DNA of 64,000 nucleotides from Desulfotruncus alcoholivorax DSM 16058 (GCF_000430885.1 NZ_AUMW01000013.1:57069-121068), one strand, 5' to 3'; shown: positions 25,930 to 34,801, numbered from the stretch's first letter. Notes: generated from the sequence alone by a model not told the origin. A program made the numbers and translations.

Positions 25930-25961
25930 TTAGAAACTGTTTATCTTTAGAAACTGTTTAT
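25930..25961 (-). promoter_or_regulatory. tandem operator before arsR-acr3
   Basis: TTAGAAACTGTTTAT occurs twice, at 25930-25944 and 25947-25961. On the reverse strand TTGACA (-35) followed by 17 bases and TATCAT (-10) lies just upstream, so the repeats sit between transcription start and arsR, as expected for auto-repression. Confidence 0.6.
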
Positions 25962-26161
25962 ATAATGATAATTTTATTTAATAATAATGTCAACAATATG
26001 CCCCCGGCCTAATGGGTAATTGCTTAAATGAAGTTATAATTAAATAATAATACATTTATTATCTTTTAGTTTTCAAAAAATCAGTTTTTAAGGATTGCAG
26101 TTATTTTATTGAACCTATCGTTGAAAGCGGCAGTGCCATGACCCCTGAACAACTATTGCTT

Positions 26162-26470
26162 TTATCCCTGAATGAAATTGCCAGACGCCGGTGAAATGTG
26201 ATCAAATAGCGCCCGTGTAGCGCTAGCTATGCGGTGACCATTTGCGAACGAATTTAAAAAAGCTAGTACTGTTGGATAACAATGCTGGTTTTTAGCCGAA
26301 ATGACATAAGAATGCATGGGAATTACGAGTTCGCTGCTATCTATCACCTTTAGAATACCCGCCGATAGCTCTAAAGTATCGCGCGCTTTGAAACAAAAGC
26401 AACCCCCATCTTTGCGGCAACCAAACGATTGAACCCCTGCGAAGGACAGGGTATGCCAATGGAGACCAAC
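26162..26470 (-). pseudogene. LysR-type regulator remnant, frameshifted
   Basis: Reverse strand: IPCPSQGFNRLVAAKMGVAF, VSKRAIL then a stop; in the next frame ELSAGILKVIDSSELVIPMH and AFLNSFANG. This matches the effector-binding domain end of LysR regulators (VAAGMGIAFVS-type motif). The N-terminal HTH is missing and a frameshift lies near 26375. Confidence 0.45.
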
Positions 26471-26500
26471 CCAAAAAATAGATAAATTTTTTGAATTAGA

Positions 26501-26525
26501 CCCGGGTGGGCGGCTGACACCCGGG
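26501..26525. terminator. GC-rich hairpin
   Basis: CCCGGGTG / CACCCGGG stem with no T-run; the same stem with T-runs occurs as a terminator at 31941-31971. Weak or relict terminator. Confidence 0.4.
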
Positions 26526-26663
26526 CCTATTATTTCAGGCCTGATAACGTTAATAATTTAGTTATAGCCAAGGAACCATTATCTATAAAAAGCACGTACA
26601 GCCTTATGAATTAATTAATTATTTATTAACGGTGTTATAAATCGCCAGAAGCATTAATACTTT

Positions 26664-26681
26664 TGTGACACAAATGTGACA
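26664..26681 (+). promoter_or_regulatory. response-regulator direct repeat before metal-protein/polyferredoxin operon
   Basis: TGTGACA at 26664-26670 and again at 26675-26681, an 11-bp period typical of OmpR/PhoB-class regulators. A related pair (TGTTACA, TGTGATA, same period) lies at 31017-31034. The two-component system at 28.7-30.9 kb between them is the probable user. Confidence 0.55.
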
Positions 26682-26846
26682 TTTTTGATAAACCTTTGTA
26701 AAACTCATTAGCTATAATCTAAAAGATTAGTTTTGGAAATAGCAAGAAATCCATAAGAAAGGAGTATTAGAAAAAGACAAAACGACTAATAATCCCGGAG
26801 CCCAAGGCCCCAAAATTAAAAGTATGAACATGGAGAGTGAGGAACA

Positions 26847-27221
26847 GTGAGACATACCAAAATATTGATACCGGCACTCATTCTTTTTTTATTTATTTTA
26901 CCCCTAACTGTTTATGCTGCAGAAAACCATTCCAATCACGGAGTTTCTAATGCAGCGGGTAATCCTGGCGATGTCATGGACATGAGCGGAATGAATCATG
27001 ACAACACGCAAATGGATGGCATGGATATGGATGGCATAAATATGGAGAGTAATACACAGCATTCAAATGGAGGCAGCCATAATAATTCAGATCATGGCAG
27101 TGTTTCGGGCAAAAGCAGTTTGAATCAGTATAAGAATGAGGTAGTTGGCGGTTTCGCAGGGCTTAATGGCATGATAATCGCTGCCGCAGCGTTATTAAGA
27201 AGAAACAGGCAGGGGGTATAA
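26847..27221 (+). CDS. secreted His/Met/Asp-rich metal-binding protein
   Basis: 124 residues: signal peptide (1-25, ...TVYAAENHSNHG), then a repetitive stretch with MDMSGMNHDNTQMDGMDMDG and HSNGGSHNNSDHGS, and a C-terminal hydrophobic segment plus RRNRQ (possible anchor, PGF-like end). Met and His clusters bind copper or silver. The start is GTG 26847 with a weak GAGG. The next gene starts at once, so the pair is an operon; copper handling is the best guess. Confidence 0.7.
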   Translation: MRHTKILIPALILFLFILPLTVYAAENHSNHGVSNAAGNPGDVMDMSGMNHDNTQMDGMDMDGINMESNTQHSNGGSHNNSDHGSVSGKSSLNQYKNEVVGGFAGLNGMIIAAAALLRRNRQGV

Positions 27222-27224
27222 GTG

Positions 27225-28571
27225 ATGGCCGGACGCAACTTGCTGGAAATACCAATGGTAAAATCTTTTATCAAAAGCAAACTTTTCCCTGCCCTCTTCC
27301 AGTGGCCCACGGCTTTTATCTTTACGGTGGTAATATACCAGCTGTTATATGGGCCGTCTTCCGCTCATGACAACTTCGGCACCGCCATGACCTGGGTGCT
27401 CTGGTGGCCGGTAATTCCCCTGGTGTTCCTGCTGTTCGGAAGGTTCTGGTGTGCCATTTGCCCATTTGCCACCTTGAATGATCTAGTTCAGAAATGGGTG
27501 GGCAACAACCGTCCGGTGCCGGCCTTTTTGAAAAAATACGGCATCTGGATTATTGACGCCATTTTTATTCTGATTACATGGGCAGACCATGTATTTGGAA
27601 TAGTGGAATCACCCCGGGGTTCGGGTTTATTGCTTCTAATGATAGTCACCGGGGTTGTTATTTCCGGGGCGTTTTTCGAGCGCAGGACATGGTGCCGTTA
27701 TCTGTGCTTTCTGGGGGGGCTCTCGGGCAACTACTCCCGGGCCGGTGCGCTGGAACTCAGGGCCGACAGCAAAAAATGCAGTCAGTGTAAAGACAAGTTT
27801 TGTTTTAAGGGTAAAGATAATGTAGCCGGATGCCCAATGTTTGAACTGCCCGGTGTCATGGATTCCAGCGCCAAGTGCAACTTATGCGGCAATTGTGTTA
27901 AGGTTTGCCCAAATGATTCGGTTACTATCAAGGCCAGAGTGCCGTCCAGGGAACTGTGGTTTATTAAAAGACCCCGGATTGAGGAATCGTTCCTGGCCAT
28001 AATTATCATGGGGATTGTTTTCGTGCAAAACATTACCATGCTGGAAATATGGAAAAAAGCCCAAACTTTCATCGAAGGTATAACTGGCACCAGCAGCTAT
28101 GCCGTTACTTTTACCGTAACCTTCATTATTGCAATGTCTGTACCTGTTGCCGTTCTGTATTTAACCAGCTGGTTAGCGGGCAAATTCAACGGAGAGAAAG
28201 CAGTTTCCAATTTCATCAAGTTTGGTTACGCACTGATCCCTCTGGACCTGGCAGGCCACCTGGCGCATAACTTGTTCCACCTGCTGGCTGAAGGCAAATC
28301 GGTACTCTACACAGCCATAGCCATGTTTTTGCCGGGATATGAAGGGGGTTCCGCAGCCCTGGCGTCTGACGGCACAATACAGGTTATGCAATTTGCTTTA
28401 ATTGCCATGGGCTTATTAGCATCACTGTTTACAGCCTATAAAATCAGCGGCTTCAATTTTAGCGAAATGAGAAAGATTATTAAGACTTTTTCATCCTACG
28501 CAGTGCTGCTGGTCGTTTTAGCCATTTTCAACATTTACCTGTTTACGCTGCCTATGAGTATGAGGATGTAA
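27225..28571 (+). CDS. membrane 4Fe-4S polyferredoxin, NapH/CcoG-like
   Basis: 448 residues. Four helices with CAICPFATL (Cys motif seen in NapH/NosR) and CRYLCFLGGLSGNYSR, then two 4Fe-4S motifs: CSQCKDKFCFKG...GCP and CNLCGNCVKVCP, then further helices. Such proteins pass electrons across the membrane, for example in copper-linked redox (CcoG reduces Cu(II)) or nitrous-oxide/nitrate systems. ATG 27225 with GGGGG upstream; a GTG at 27222 overlaps. Paired with the Met/His-rich protein, supporting a metal-redox role. C-terminal part with several His-rich helices resembles no family I know by name. Confidence 0.78.
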   Translation: MAGRNLLEIPMVKSFIKSKLFPALFQWPTAFIFTVVIYQLLYGPSSAHDNFGTAMTWVLWWPVIPLVFLLFGRFWCAICPFATLNDLVQKWVGNNRPVPAFLKKYGIWIIDAIFILITWADHVFGIVESPRGSGLLLLMIVTGVVISGAFFERRTWCRYLCFLGGLSGNYSRAGALELRADSKKCSQCKDKFCFKGKDNVAGCPMFELPGVMDSSAKCNLCGNCVKVCPNDSVTIKARVPSRELWFIKRPRIEESFLAIIIMGIVFVQNITMLEIWKKAQTFIEGITGTSSYAVTFTVTFIIAMSVPVAVLYLTSWLAGKFNGEKAVSNFIKFGYALIPLDLAGHLAHNLFHLLAEGKSVLYTAIAMFLPGYEGGSAALASDGTIQVMQFALIAMGLLASLFTAYKISGFNFSEMRKIIKTFSSYAVLLVVLAIFNIYLFTLPMSMRM

Positions 28572-28598
28572 AAACGTTAGCTTAGCATAAAATAATGT

Positions 28599-28639
28599 GA
28601 GGCTGTACCCATTAGTTACTGGGTACAGCCTCGCCTTTT
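28599..28639. terminator. bidirectional terminator between polyferredoxin and kinase genes
   Basis: 12-bp perfect stem GAGGCTGTACCC / GGGTACAGCCTC followed by GCCTTTTT, serving the forward operon. Confidence 0.88.
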
Positions 28640-28691
28640 TACCCACCTTTTGGCACGCCGGCTCACTCCGGATAAGGAAGGCGGGGATTTA

Positions 28692-30149
28692 TTACTTGGG
28701 GATGACAAAATAAAAAGTACTTCCCCGCCCCGGCTTACTGCTGACATCTATTGAGCCGCCGTGGGCTTCTATTATATTCTTGGCAATAGCCAGTCCCAAG
28801 CCGGTGCCGCCGCCTGTTCTGGCGCGTGATTTATCCACCTTGTAAAACCTCTCCCAGATTAACGGCTGTTCTTCCGGTAGTATTCCCGGCCCCGAATCGG
28901 TAACGGAAACTTGTACTGTATCCTTGAATTCCTTTAGGGATACTTTAACCTGGCCTCCCGGCGGGGTTACCCGCACAGCATTGTCAATAAGATTGATCAG
29001 AACCTGCTTTATGCGGTCCGGATCGACTTTAACGGTATATGAACCAGGCACGAAATCCAGGGACGCTGTGATTTGCTTATCTTTAGCCAGGGCTTGAAAT
29101 TGCTTAAACACCTGGCTGGCCAGATGGGCAAGAGAAACTTCCCGCGTTTTCATTTCCAACCGGCCTGCTTCAATTTTGCGCAAGTCCAGAATTTCGGCAA
29201 CCAGCCTGCGCAGCCGGAGGATTTCTTCATGGATATCCGCCAGGTATTTGTTGCGTTCAGCTTCTGATTCGGCCATGCCGTCCATCAGCGCTTCAGTATA
29301 CCCCTGGATAATGGAAAGGGGGGTGCGCAGTTCATGCGAAACGTTGGCCACAAACTCACGCCTGGTTTTGTCCAGCCGCTCCAAAGTAGTAATTTTTTCT
29401 TGCAATTCAGCCGCCAGGGTATTTAAAGAATTGGCCAGTAAACCGATCTCGTCCTGTGATTTCACTTCGACCCGGCGGGAGTAATCGCCAAAGGCCATTG
29501 ACCGGGCTGCCCGGTGCATTTTCAGCAAAGGGCGGGATATGGTGCGGGATAACAACAGGCTCAAAACAGTTGCCAGCACAATGCCTATCATCCCGGCATA
29601 GAGGGTATTTCTCTGCAGGGTGCCGATACGCTCCTCTATCGGTCCCAGGGGTGAACTTAACATAACTGCGCCGGTTACTTGTCCTTCATTATATAAGGGC
29701 ACCGCCACAGTTAATACATCCGAGTTCAAAAAATGATAGGCCCCCCGGTAAGAGACGGTCTTTCCCTGCATTATTGCTTGCAAATCGGATTTCTTCCAGG
29801 GCAAATCATGATGACCTACCACACTGATTTTTTCGCCGGCAACATTTTTCATGCTCATGCCCATGCCGATGCAATGCACAATATAGCCCTGCTTGTTTAT
29901 AACCATAATGTTGCCCTTAAACGCTCCGGCCAGGGTAGATAAAAGGTTAACGTTCATGTTTTGGTCATTAATGTTTTTAATAGTCGATATATGCTTGGCC
30001 TCGCCGGTCAGCAGTTCCAACTGCTGGTTATAGTATAATTGCCTTAACTTGGCGGTTTGGAGAACGCCGGTAATATATAAAATTATCAATACCAGCGTGA
30101 CCATAATCAGCCATAGTTTTAACACCACGCTTCTACGCAGAATGTTCAT
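28692..30149 (-). CDS. sensor histidine kinase (ResE/WalK type)
   Basis: 485 residues: helix 10-28, extracytoplasmic sensor about 30-175, second helix about 180-200, HAMP (SRPLLKMHRAARSMAFGDYS), HisKA with FVANVSHELRTPLSIIQGY, and HATPase with NLIDNAVRVTP, DSGPGI and GTGLGLAI. It starts 3 bases after the response-regulator stop. The input is unknown; context suggests metal or redox stress. Confidence 0.92.
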   Translation of the reverse strand: MNILRRSVVLKLWLIMVTLVLIILYITGVLQTAKLRQLYYNQQLELLTGEAKHISTIKNINDQNMNVNLLSTLAGAFKGNIMVINKQGYIVHCIGMGMSMKNVAGEKISVVGHHDLPWKKSDLQAIMQGKTVSYRGAYHFLNSDVLTVAVPLYNEGQVTGAVMLSSPLGPIEERIGTLQRNTLYAGMIGIVLATVLSLLLSRTISRPLLKMHRAARSMAFGDYSRRVEVKSQDEIGLLANSLNTLAAELQEKITTLERLDKTRREFVANVSHELRTPLSIIQGYTEALMDGMAESEAERNKYLADIHEEILRLRRLVAEILDLRKIEAGRLEMKTREVSLAHLASQVFKQFQALAKDKQITASLDFVPGSYTVKVDPDRIKQVLINLIDNAVRVTPPGGQVKVSLKEFKDTVQVSVTDSGPGILPEEQPLIWERFYKVDKSRARTGGGTGLGLAIAKNIIEAHGGSIDVSSKPGRGSTFYFVIPK

Positions 30150-30151
30150 TT

Positions 30152-30859
30152 TTATTTCACCTCAAATCTATAGCCAACTCCCCATACCGTCGAGATGTAA
30201 GACGATTTATTCCCCGATGCTTTGAGCAGTTTATCCCTTAAACGGTTTACATGAGTATCCACCGTACGGGTATCACCCATGTAGTCATAGCCCCAAATGG
30301 TTTCCAACAACTCTTCCCGGGTGAATGTGCGCCGGGGCGACCTGGCCAGCCGGTAAAGCAGCTCGTACTCCTTGGGGGTAAGGTTTACGGCCCGGCCATC
30401 AACCAATACCAGGCGCAGCTCCGGATTAATGGACAGGCCCGGTAACTGAATAATGTGAGCTCCGTCAGGCTGCTCCGGGAGTGGCGCCATCTTGGTGCGG
30501 CGCAGCACCGCTTTTACCCTGGCCACCAGTTCCCGCGGGCTGAAAGGCTTGGCCACGTAGTCGTCGGCGCCCAGTTCCAGGCCAAGTATACGGTCCATTT
30601 CATCGTCCCGGGCGGTGAGCATAATGATGGGCATATTGGAGTTTTTTCTTACTTCCTTACAAACCGCCCAGCCGTCAATGCCCGGCATCATCAGGTCCAG
30701 GACGATTAAATCCCACTCTTCATCTTTGTATAAATCCAAAGCGCTCTGCCCGTCGGCAGCTTCCCCGACCTCAAAGCCTTCTTTTTCCAAATAAAGCCGC
30801 ACTAATTCGCGGATTTTTCGCTCATCATCCACAACCAGTATTTTTTTAGTATTTTCCAT
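30152..30859 (-). CDS. OmpR-family response regulator
   Basis: 235 residues: receiver with DDE triad (VVDDERK), phospho-Asp in LIVLDLMMPGIDGW and Lys in DDYVAKPFSPREL, then a winged-helix DNA-binding domain (VNLTPKEYELLYRLARSPRR, TVDTHVNRLRDKL). ATG 30859 is favoured by GGAGGGTAGG upstream; the ORF could extend to 30886. First gene of the kinase pair. Direct repeats at 31017 are in its own upstream region, so auto-regulation is likely. Confidence 0.93.
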   Translation of the reverse strand: MENTKKILVVDDERKIRELVRLYLEKEGFEVGEAADGQSALDLYKDEEWDLIVLDLMMPGIDGWAVCKEVRKNSNMPIIMLTARDDEMDRILGLELGADDYVAKPFSPRELVARVKAVLRRTKMAPLPEQPDGAHIIQLPGLSINPELRLVLVDGRAVNLTPKEYELLYRLARSPRRTFTREELLETIWGYDYMGDTRTVDTHVNRLRDKLLKASGNKSSYISTVWGVGYRFEVK

Positions 30860-31016
30860 CATCCTACCCTCCAATTGCGATATCATGTTTAACCTCAGCC
30901 AGCTATCTTAATTAACGACATTTTCTTCTATATTACACATTTATTTTATATTCTTTTTCAATTAAATACCAGCATGTGCAGGCTAAAAGACCAGTGCATA
31001 TGGGCAGCCCCTTCAT

Positions 31017-31034
31017 TGTTACAAAATTGTGATA
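31017..31034 (+). promoter_or_regulatory. response-regulator direct repeat in divergent promoter
   Basis: TGTTACA (31017) and TGTGATA (31028) with an 11-bp period lie between the divergent response regulator and SHOCT genes, paralleling TGTGACA-N4-TGTGACA at 26664. Confidence 0.5.
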
Positions 31035-31126
31035 CTTATGCCATACTTCTGTTAAATGTTTAGTTTATAGTAGAGTCAAGCAAGAAAACATAAACAAATA
31101 GAACATTCGGAAAGGAGGTTTTGCCC

Positions 31127-31375
31127 ATGATGGGATTTGGATTCGGTGGCGGTTTCAGCAGCCTGGGCTGGGGATTGTCCATGTTGTTAAGCATGCTGCT
31201 GCCGGTGGCAGTTCTGGTAGGGATTATTTACCTGGTGCTTGCTTTATGGGACCGCGGACGGAGAAATGTAGCGGCCGGTGGGCCGGAACCGTTGGCTTTG
31301 CTGCAGCGCCGCTATGCTAAAGGTGAAATTACCAAAGAAGAATACGAGCGCGTTAAAGAGGAACTCAACCTATAA
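31127..31375 (+). CDS. SHOCT-domain small membrane protein
   Basis: 82 residues: Gly/Phe-rich start (MMGFGFGGGFSSLGWG), one hydrophobic helix (about 20-45) and a C-terminal SHOCT motif (LALLQRRYAKGEITKEEYER). SHOCT segments are oligomerisation or binding tails. ATG 31127 has AAAGGAGG at 31111-31118; a TTG at 31121 is too close. Divergent from the two-component genes and probably controlled by them. Confidence 0.82.
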   Translation: MMGFGFGGGFSSLGWGLSMLLSMLLPVAVLVGIIYLVLALWDRGRRNVAAGGPEPLALLQRRYAKGEITKEEYERVKEELNL

Positions 31376-31430
31376 TAAGTAACCCCGGGGGCTTTATATG
31401 CCATAAGTTCATAAAGGAGGTTTGAAGCAA

Positions 31431-31511
31431 ATGCTTAGAAAACAATGGATGTTAAGACAAGTGGCTCACTGTAAGGGCGGGTGCCGTAGATGGTCCCGGG
31501 CACGACTTTAA
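31431..31511 (+). CDS. 26-residue peptide with strong ribosome site
   Basis: AAAGGAGG at 31413-31420 and ATG at 31431 open a 26-codon frame: basic, one Trp pair and HCKGGC. It stands between the SHOCT gene and the DUF2680-like gene (43 bases upstream of its start). Could be a leader peptide or a small basic protein; a gene on ribosome-site and context grounds only. Confidence 0.4.
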   Translation: MLRKQWMLRQVAHCKGGCRRWSRARL

Positions 31512-31554
31512 ACTGCCTGCAAATAATGCAAAAAATTTAAAGGAGGAATTTTTT

Positions 31555-31920
31555 ATGAAAAAAAGGTTTTGGTTTTTAGCCGTTGCAGGTATTCTGGTTT
31601 TGGCTCTGGCAATTCCCGCTTTTGCGGCAGTAACAGTGCAAACACCGCAGGGACAGGACACACAGAACCAGCAATGGTTTAATCAGATGTTTGACTGGCA
31701 CCAAAAGTGGCTGGATAATGCTCAAAAGAACGGCCAATTGACACCGGACCAGGCCAAGGCCTGGAAGGAGCATTTTAACTACATGCGGGACTTTCACAAC
31801 AAGTATGGCATGGGTATGATGGGTGGCTTTACCGGTGGCTATGGCATGATGGGTGGTTATAACGGCGGTTATGGCGGCATGATGGGTTCCGGGTATGCTA
31901 ATGGAGCCCAAGCTAAGTAA
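31555..31920 (+). CDS. secreted Gly/Met/Tyr-rich protein, DUF2680-like
   Basis: 121 residues: signal peptide (1-24, ...AIPAFAAV), an amphipathic helical part (WFNQMFDWHQKWLDNAQKNG then QLTPDQAKAWKEHF, the YckD/DUF2680 'L-T-x-x-Q-A' pattern) and a C-terminal GYGMMGGYNGGYGGMMGSGY tail. Met-rich tail could bind copper. RBS AAAGGAGG at 31542-31549. Confidence 0.75.
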   Translation: MKKRFWFLAVAGILVLALAIPAFAAVTVQTPQGQDTQNQQWFNQMFDWHQKWLDNAQKNGQLTPDQAKAWKEHFNYMRDFHNKYGMGMMGGFTGGYGMMGGYNGGYGGMMGSGYANGAQAK

Positions 31921-31940
31921 AAGATAGCTCTTTTGTAATT

Positions 31941-31971
31941 AAAAACCCGGGTGGCCGGCACCCGGGTTTTT
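31941..31971 (+). terminator. terminator
   Basis: AAAAACCCGGGTG / CACCCGGGTTTTT stem, T-rich on both strands; ends the forward operon and probably the convergent kinase gene. Confidence 0.88.
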
Positions 31972-31980
31972 AATGTTGGT

Positions 31981-33348
31981 TTAGGCTAAAGGTAACACTA
32001 TTGTAAATATACTGCCGTAATCAAGCCGGCTTTTTACAGTAATCATCCCCCCATGGGCTTCAACAATTTCTTTGGCAATGGCAAGGCCCAAGCCAAAGCC
32101 TTTACTTTGGCTGCGTGCCGGGTCCCCTCTGTAAAATCGATCAAAAATCCTTGATAGATCACCTTCAGCTATACCCTGTCCGGTATCAATAACAGAAAGT
32201 ACTGCTTTCTTTTTTTCTTTTTCAGTAGCAACATTGACGGTAATTTTCCCCCCGGGCCTGTTATATTTAATGGCATTATCAATCAATATCCATAGAACGC
32301 GGCGTAAATAATGTTCATCTGCTGCCACCATTGCGCTTTCCACATGCCCAAATTCTATGGTCAGGTTTTTTGCTATAGCTTTGGCCTCCTGCACTGCTTC
32401 TTCCGCCAGTTCAATTAAAGAAACAGGCCTGGCAACCAATGGAGGCTTAGTCTGCAAGCGGGCCAAAAGCAGCAGTTCGTTAACCAGTCTTTCCATTGTT
32501 CCCACAGCTTTCGTTATCGCCTGAACAGACTCGTTCACAATCGACGGGTCATTTTTCCCCCACCTGTTTAGCAAGTCAGAATAATTTTTAATCACTGTCA
32601 AAGGCGTGCGCAAATCATGGGATGCTGCAGTCACGAACTCCTGCTGTCTGTGAAAACCCTGTTCCAAGCGGTCCAACATTTGGTTAAAGGTTTCCGTGAG
32701 TGTGTATAGCTCGTCCCGCGGGCTGTGCAAATCAATGCGCCGGCTTAAATCTGTAGTACTTATCTGCCTGGCCGTTTGGGTTATGCTATGCACCGGCCTT
32801 AAGGCCGCCCTGGTAATCAAACGTCCTCCGGTTATAGTCAAAACCATCCCGCACATAGCCAGTAACCCCAAAACACCGGCCAGTGTTTTAAGAAACCCGA
32901 CCTCTCTGTCCAGCGGCTTGGCTACCTGCACCAGCGCATTGTCTGAAAGTATGGCACCGGCCATAAGTATTTTTTTACCATGAAAAACAGCTGTGCCGGG
33001 AGGGCCAATATAATCAGAAGGTAGAATATTTTTCCCCAAAGCCCGGGAACTATTCAATACACGTCCTTTACGGGTAGTAATTTGTACCCAGAGAATGCCG
33101 TAATCCGCAGAGGAGGTTAACTCGGGGTCATTAAGGTCCATGTGTTCGTAACTTTCGTCATAATTATTGTTTGCAACTTCAGTATCAGTTAAATCTTGCA
33201 CTTTGGCCACAGCCATTTCCACTTCCCGGCTTGCCTCGGTATAAAGCAAATATCGCATAACCCCCAGGGCCGCCGCACCACAAATAAATAAAATAGCCAA
33301 CAAAATTGCGGCATACCAAATGGTAAGGCGCCAGGTTACAGAACGCAT
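31981..33348 (-). CDS. sensor histidine kinase (second two-component system)
   Basis: 455 residues: helix 11-32, extracytoplasmic region about 33-155, helix about 156-176, HAMP, HisKA FVTAASHDLRTPLTVIKNY, HATPase with LIDNAIKYNRPGG, DTGQGIAE and GFGLGLAIAKE. Starts 3 bases after the response-regulator stop. Confidence 0.92.
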   Translation of the reverse strand: MRSVTWRLTIWYAAILLAILFICGAAALGVMRYLLYTEASREVEMAVAKVQDLTDTEVANNNYDESYEHMDLNDPELTSSADYGILWVQITTRKGRVLNSSRALGKNILPSDYIGPPGTAVFHGKKILMAGAILSDNALVQVAKPLDREVGFLKTLAGVLGLLAMCGMVLTITGGRLITRAALRPVHSITQTARQISTTDLSRRIDLHSPRDELYTLTETFNQMLDRLEQGFHRQQEFVTAASHDLRTPLTVIKNYSDLLNRWGKNDPSIVNESVQAITKAVGTMERLVNELLLLARLQTKPPLVARPVSLIELAEEAVQEAKAIAKNLTIEFGHVESAMVAADEHYLRRVLWILIDNAIKYNRPGGKITVNVATEKEKKKAVLSVIDTGQGIAEGDLSRIFDRFYRGDPARSQSKGFGLGLAIAKEIVEAHGGMITVKSRLDYGSIFTIVLPLA

Positions 33349-33351
33349 TAA

Positions 33352-34044
33352 TTACTCACCCCGCAATGTATAGCCTACTCCCCTTACAGTATGCAGCAGT
33401 TGCATGGAAAAGGGCTCATCTATTTTAGCACGCAGATAGCTGATATATACATCTACTACATTGGTATTGCCATAGTAGTCATAGCCCCATACATTGGTTA
33501 GAATAGTTTCCCGGCTTAAGACAATACCGGCGTTTTCCGCCAGATAGCACAACAGATCAAATTCCCGTCTGGTGAGGGGGATTGCTTCCCCGTTTCTTTT
33601 TACCTGTCTTGTATCGCAATTTATAATCAGGTCTTTTATTTTAATTGAAGTTCCATCGCGTCTTGCTGCCGGTGACTGGCGCAAACGCGCCCTGATTCTG
33701 GCCAAGAGCTCGTCAACCGCAAATGGTTTGGTTATATAATCATCTGCTCCAATATCCAACCCCTTAACTTTATCAAGTATGGCATCTCTTGCGGTTAACA
33801 TGATAATTGGAATACACGAATATTCCCTTATACGGCGGCAAACCTCAAAACCGTCCAGACCCGGCAGCATAAGGTCTAAAAGCACCAAATCCCACCTGCC
33901 GTCAGTAATCTTACCAAGCGCCTCATAGCCATTCTGTGCCGTTTCTACATGAAAACCCTCGTGATTCAGCTCCAATTGGAGAAAACGGGCCAGACTTTCC
34001 TCATCTTCAACCACCAGAATATGTGGTTTGATATTGTTAGCCAT
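33352..34044 (-). CDS. OmpR-family response regulator (second system)
   Basis: 230 residues: receiver VVEDEESLARF, VLLDLMLPGLDGFEV, DDYITKPFAVDEL, and winged helix IPLTRREFDLLCYLAENAG / NVVDVYISYLRAKI. I take ATG 34044 (GGGGTGATT upstream); the ORF opens at 34071. Three 11-bp-spaced heptamers lie in the divergent promoter at 34101-34129 and are the probable binding site. Confidence 0.92.
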   Translation of the reverse strand: MANNIKPHILVVEDEESLARFLQLELNHEGFHVETAQNGYEALGKITDGRWDLVLLDLMLPGLDGFEVCRRIREYSCIPIIMLTARDAILDKVKGLDIGADDYITKPFAVDELLARIRARLRQSPAARRDGTSIKIKDLIINCDTRQVKRNGEAIPLTRREFDLLCYLAENAGIVLSRETILTNVWGYDYYGNTNVVDVYISYLRAKIDEPFSMQLLHTVRGVGYTLRGE

Positions 34045-34100
34045 CACGTAATCACCCCGTTTATTGTACAAAAAGAAGATTAAAAAAACATTAGAACTGA

Positions 34101-34129
34101 TTCTAATATTATTTTAATTTTTCTTTAAT
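34101..34129 (+). promoter_or_regulatory. triple heptamer response-regulator box
   Basis: TTCTAAT (34101), TTTTAAT (34112) and CTTTAAT (34123) repeat with an exact 11-bp period between the divergent regulator and PepSY genes. The same array, with CTCTAAT as the third unit, stands at 54353-54381. Confidence 0.65.
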
Positions 34130-34261
34130 CATTTTCCAAAGTTAAGAGTTTACATTTATAACAGGTTTGAAAAGGGGGTGTTTAAATTTATTTTAGTTTA
34201 AAGCTCATCATGGGTTAACAACAGCATTACACTTTAAAATTTGCCAAAGGGAGGAATTAAT

Positions 34262-34801
34262 TTGAACAAGAAATTAATGTCGTATTTGGCTTCCGGTATT
34301 TTAATACTAGGAGTAGCTGCAGGTGCGGGCGCTTACAAGGCGCATACGGCCCAAGCTGCCGCTCAAGACACCAGAGCAGCAGTATCAGTAACACAAGAAA
34401 ATAAACAACAGGATGAGCAACAACCAACATATGAAAGCTCTGTCCGTATGGCAGACTCACAGGACGTAAAAGAAATAAAAGATAAAGGCAACGAAGCAGC
34501 GGAGAGTAATGCCCTGAAGCAACTGGCCAAGATTACGGCGGAGCAAGCCCGGGCCAGCGCTATGAAGGCCGTTCCGGGGCAAGTAAACAAGGTATCACTG
34601 GACAATGAAAATGGCAATGTAGTATACAGCGTGGAAATTAAAACGGTAAAAGGAACTACGGACGTCAAGATAGACGCCGGTAATGGCAAGGTATTAGCCC
34701 GGGATTTTGAACAGGACAATAATCAGGATAAAAACCTGGCAAACGATCGAGAAGAAAGTAATGACGGTCCGGATAACGACAACACTGAACATGAAGATTA
34801 A
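34262..34801 (+). CDS. secreted PepSY-domain protein
   Basis: 179 residues: signal peptide (about 1-32, ...AHTAQAAA), polar linker, then a PepSY domain (KITAEQARASAMKAVPGQVN, VYSVEIKTVKGTTDVKIDA, GNGKVL) and an acidic tail. PepSY proteins bind or inhibit wall proteases and often belong to two-component regulons. The start is TTG 34262 with GGGAGG 7 bases upstream. Divergent from the second two-component system, with response-regulator repeats between them. Confidence 0.82.
   Translation: MNKKLMSYLASGILILGVAAGAGAYKAHTAQAAAQDTRAAVSVTQENKQQDEQQPTYESSVRMADSQDVKEIKDKGNEAAESNALKQLAKITAEQARASAMKAVPGQVNKVSLDNENGNVVYSVEIKTVKGTTDVKIDAGNGKVLARDFEQDNNQDKNLANDREESNDGPDNDNTEHED

Noticed and set aside
25930..25961. 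Two tandem 15-base repeats considered as a CRISPR start
   Set aside because: Only two units with a 2-base spacer; far too short for CRISPR and placed as an operator.
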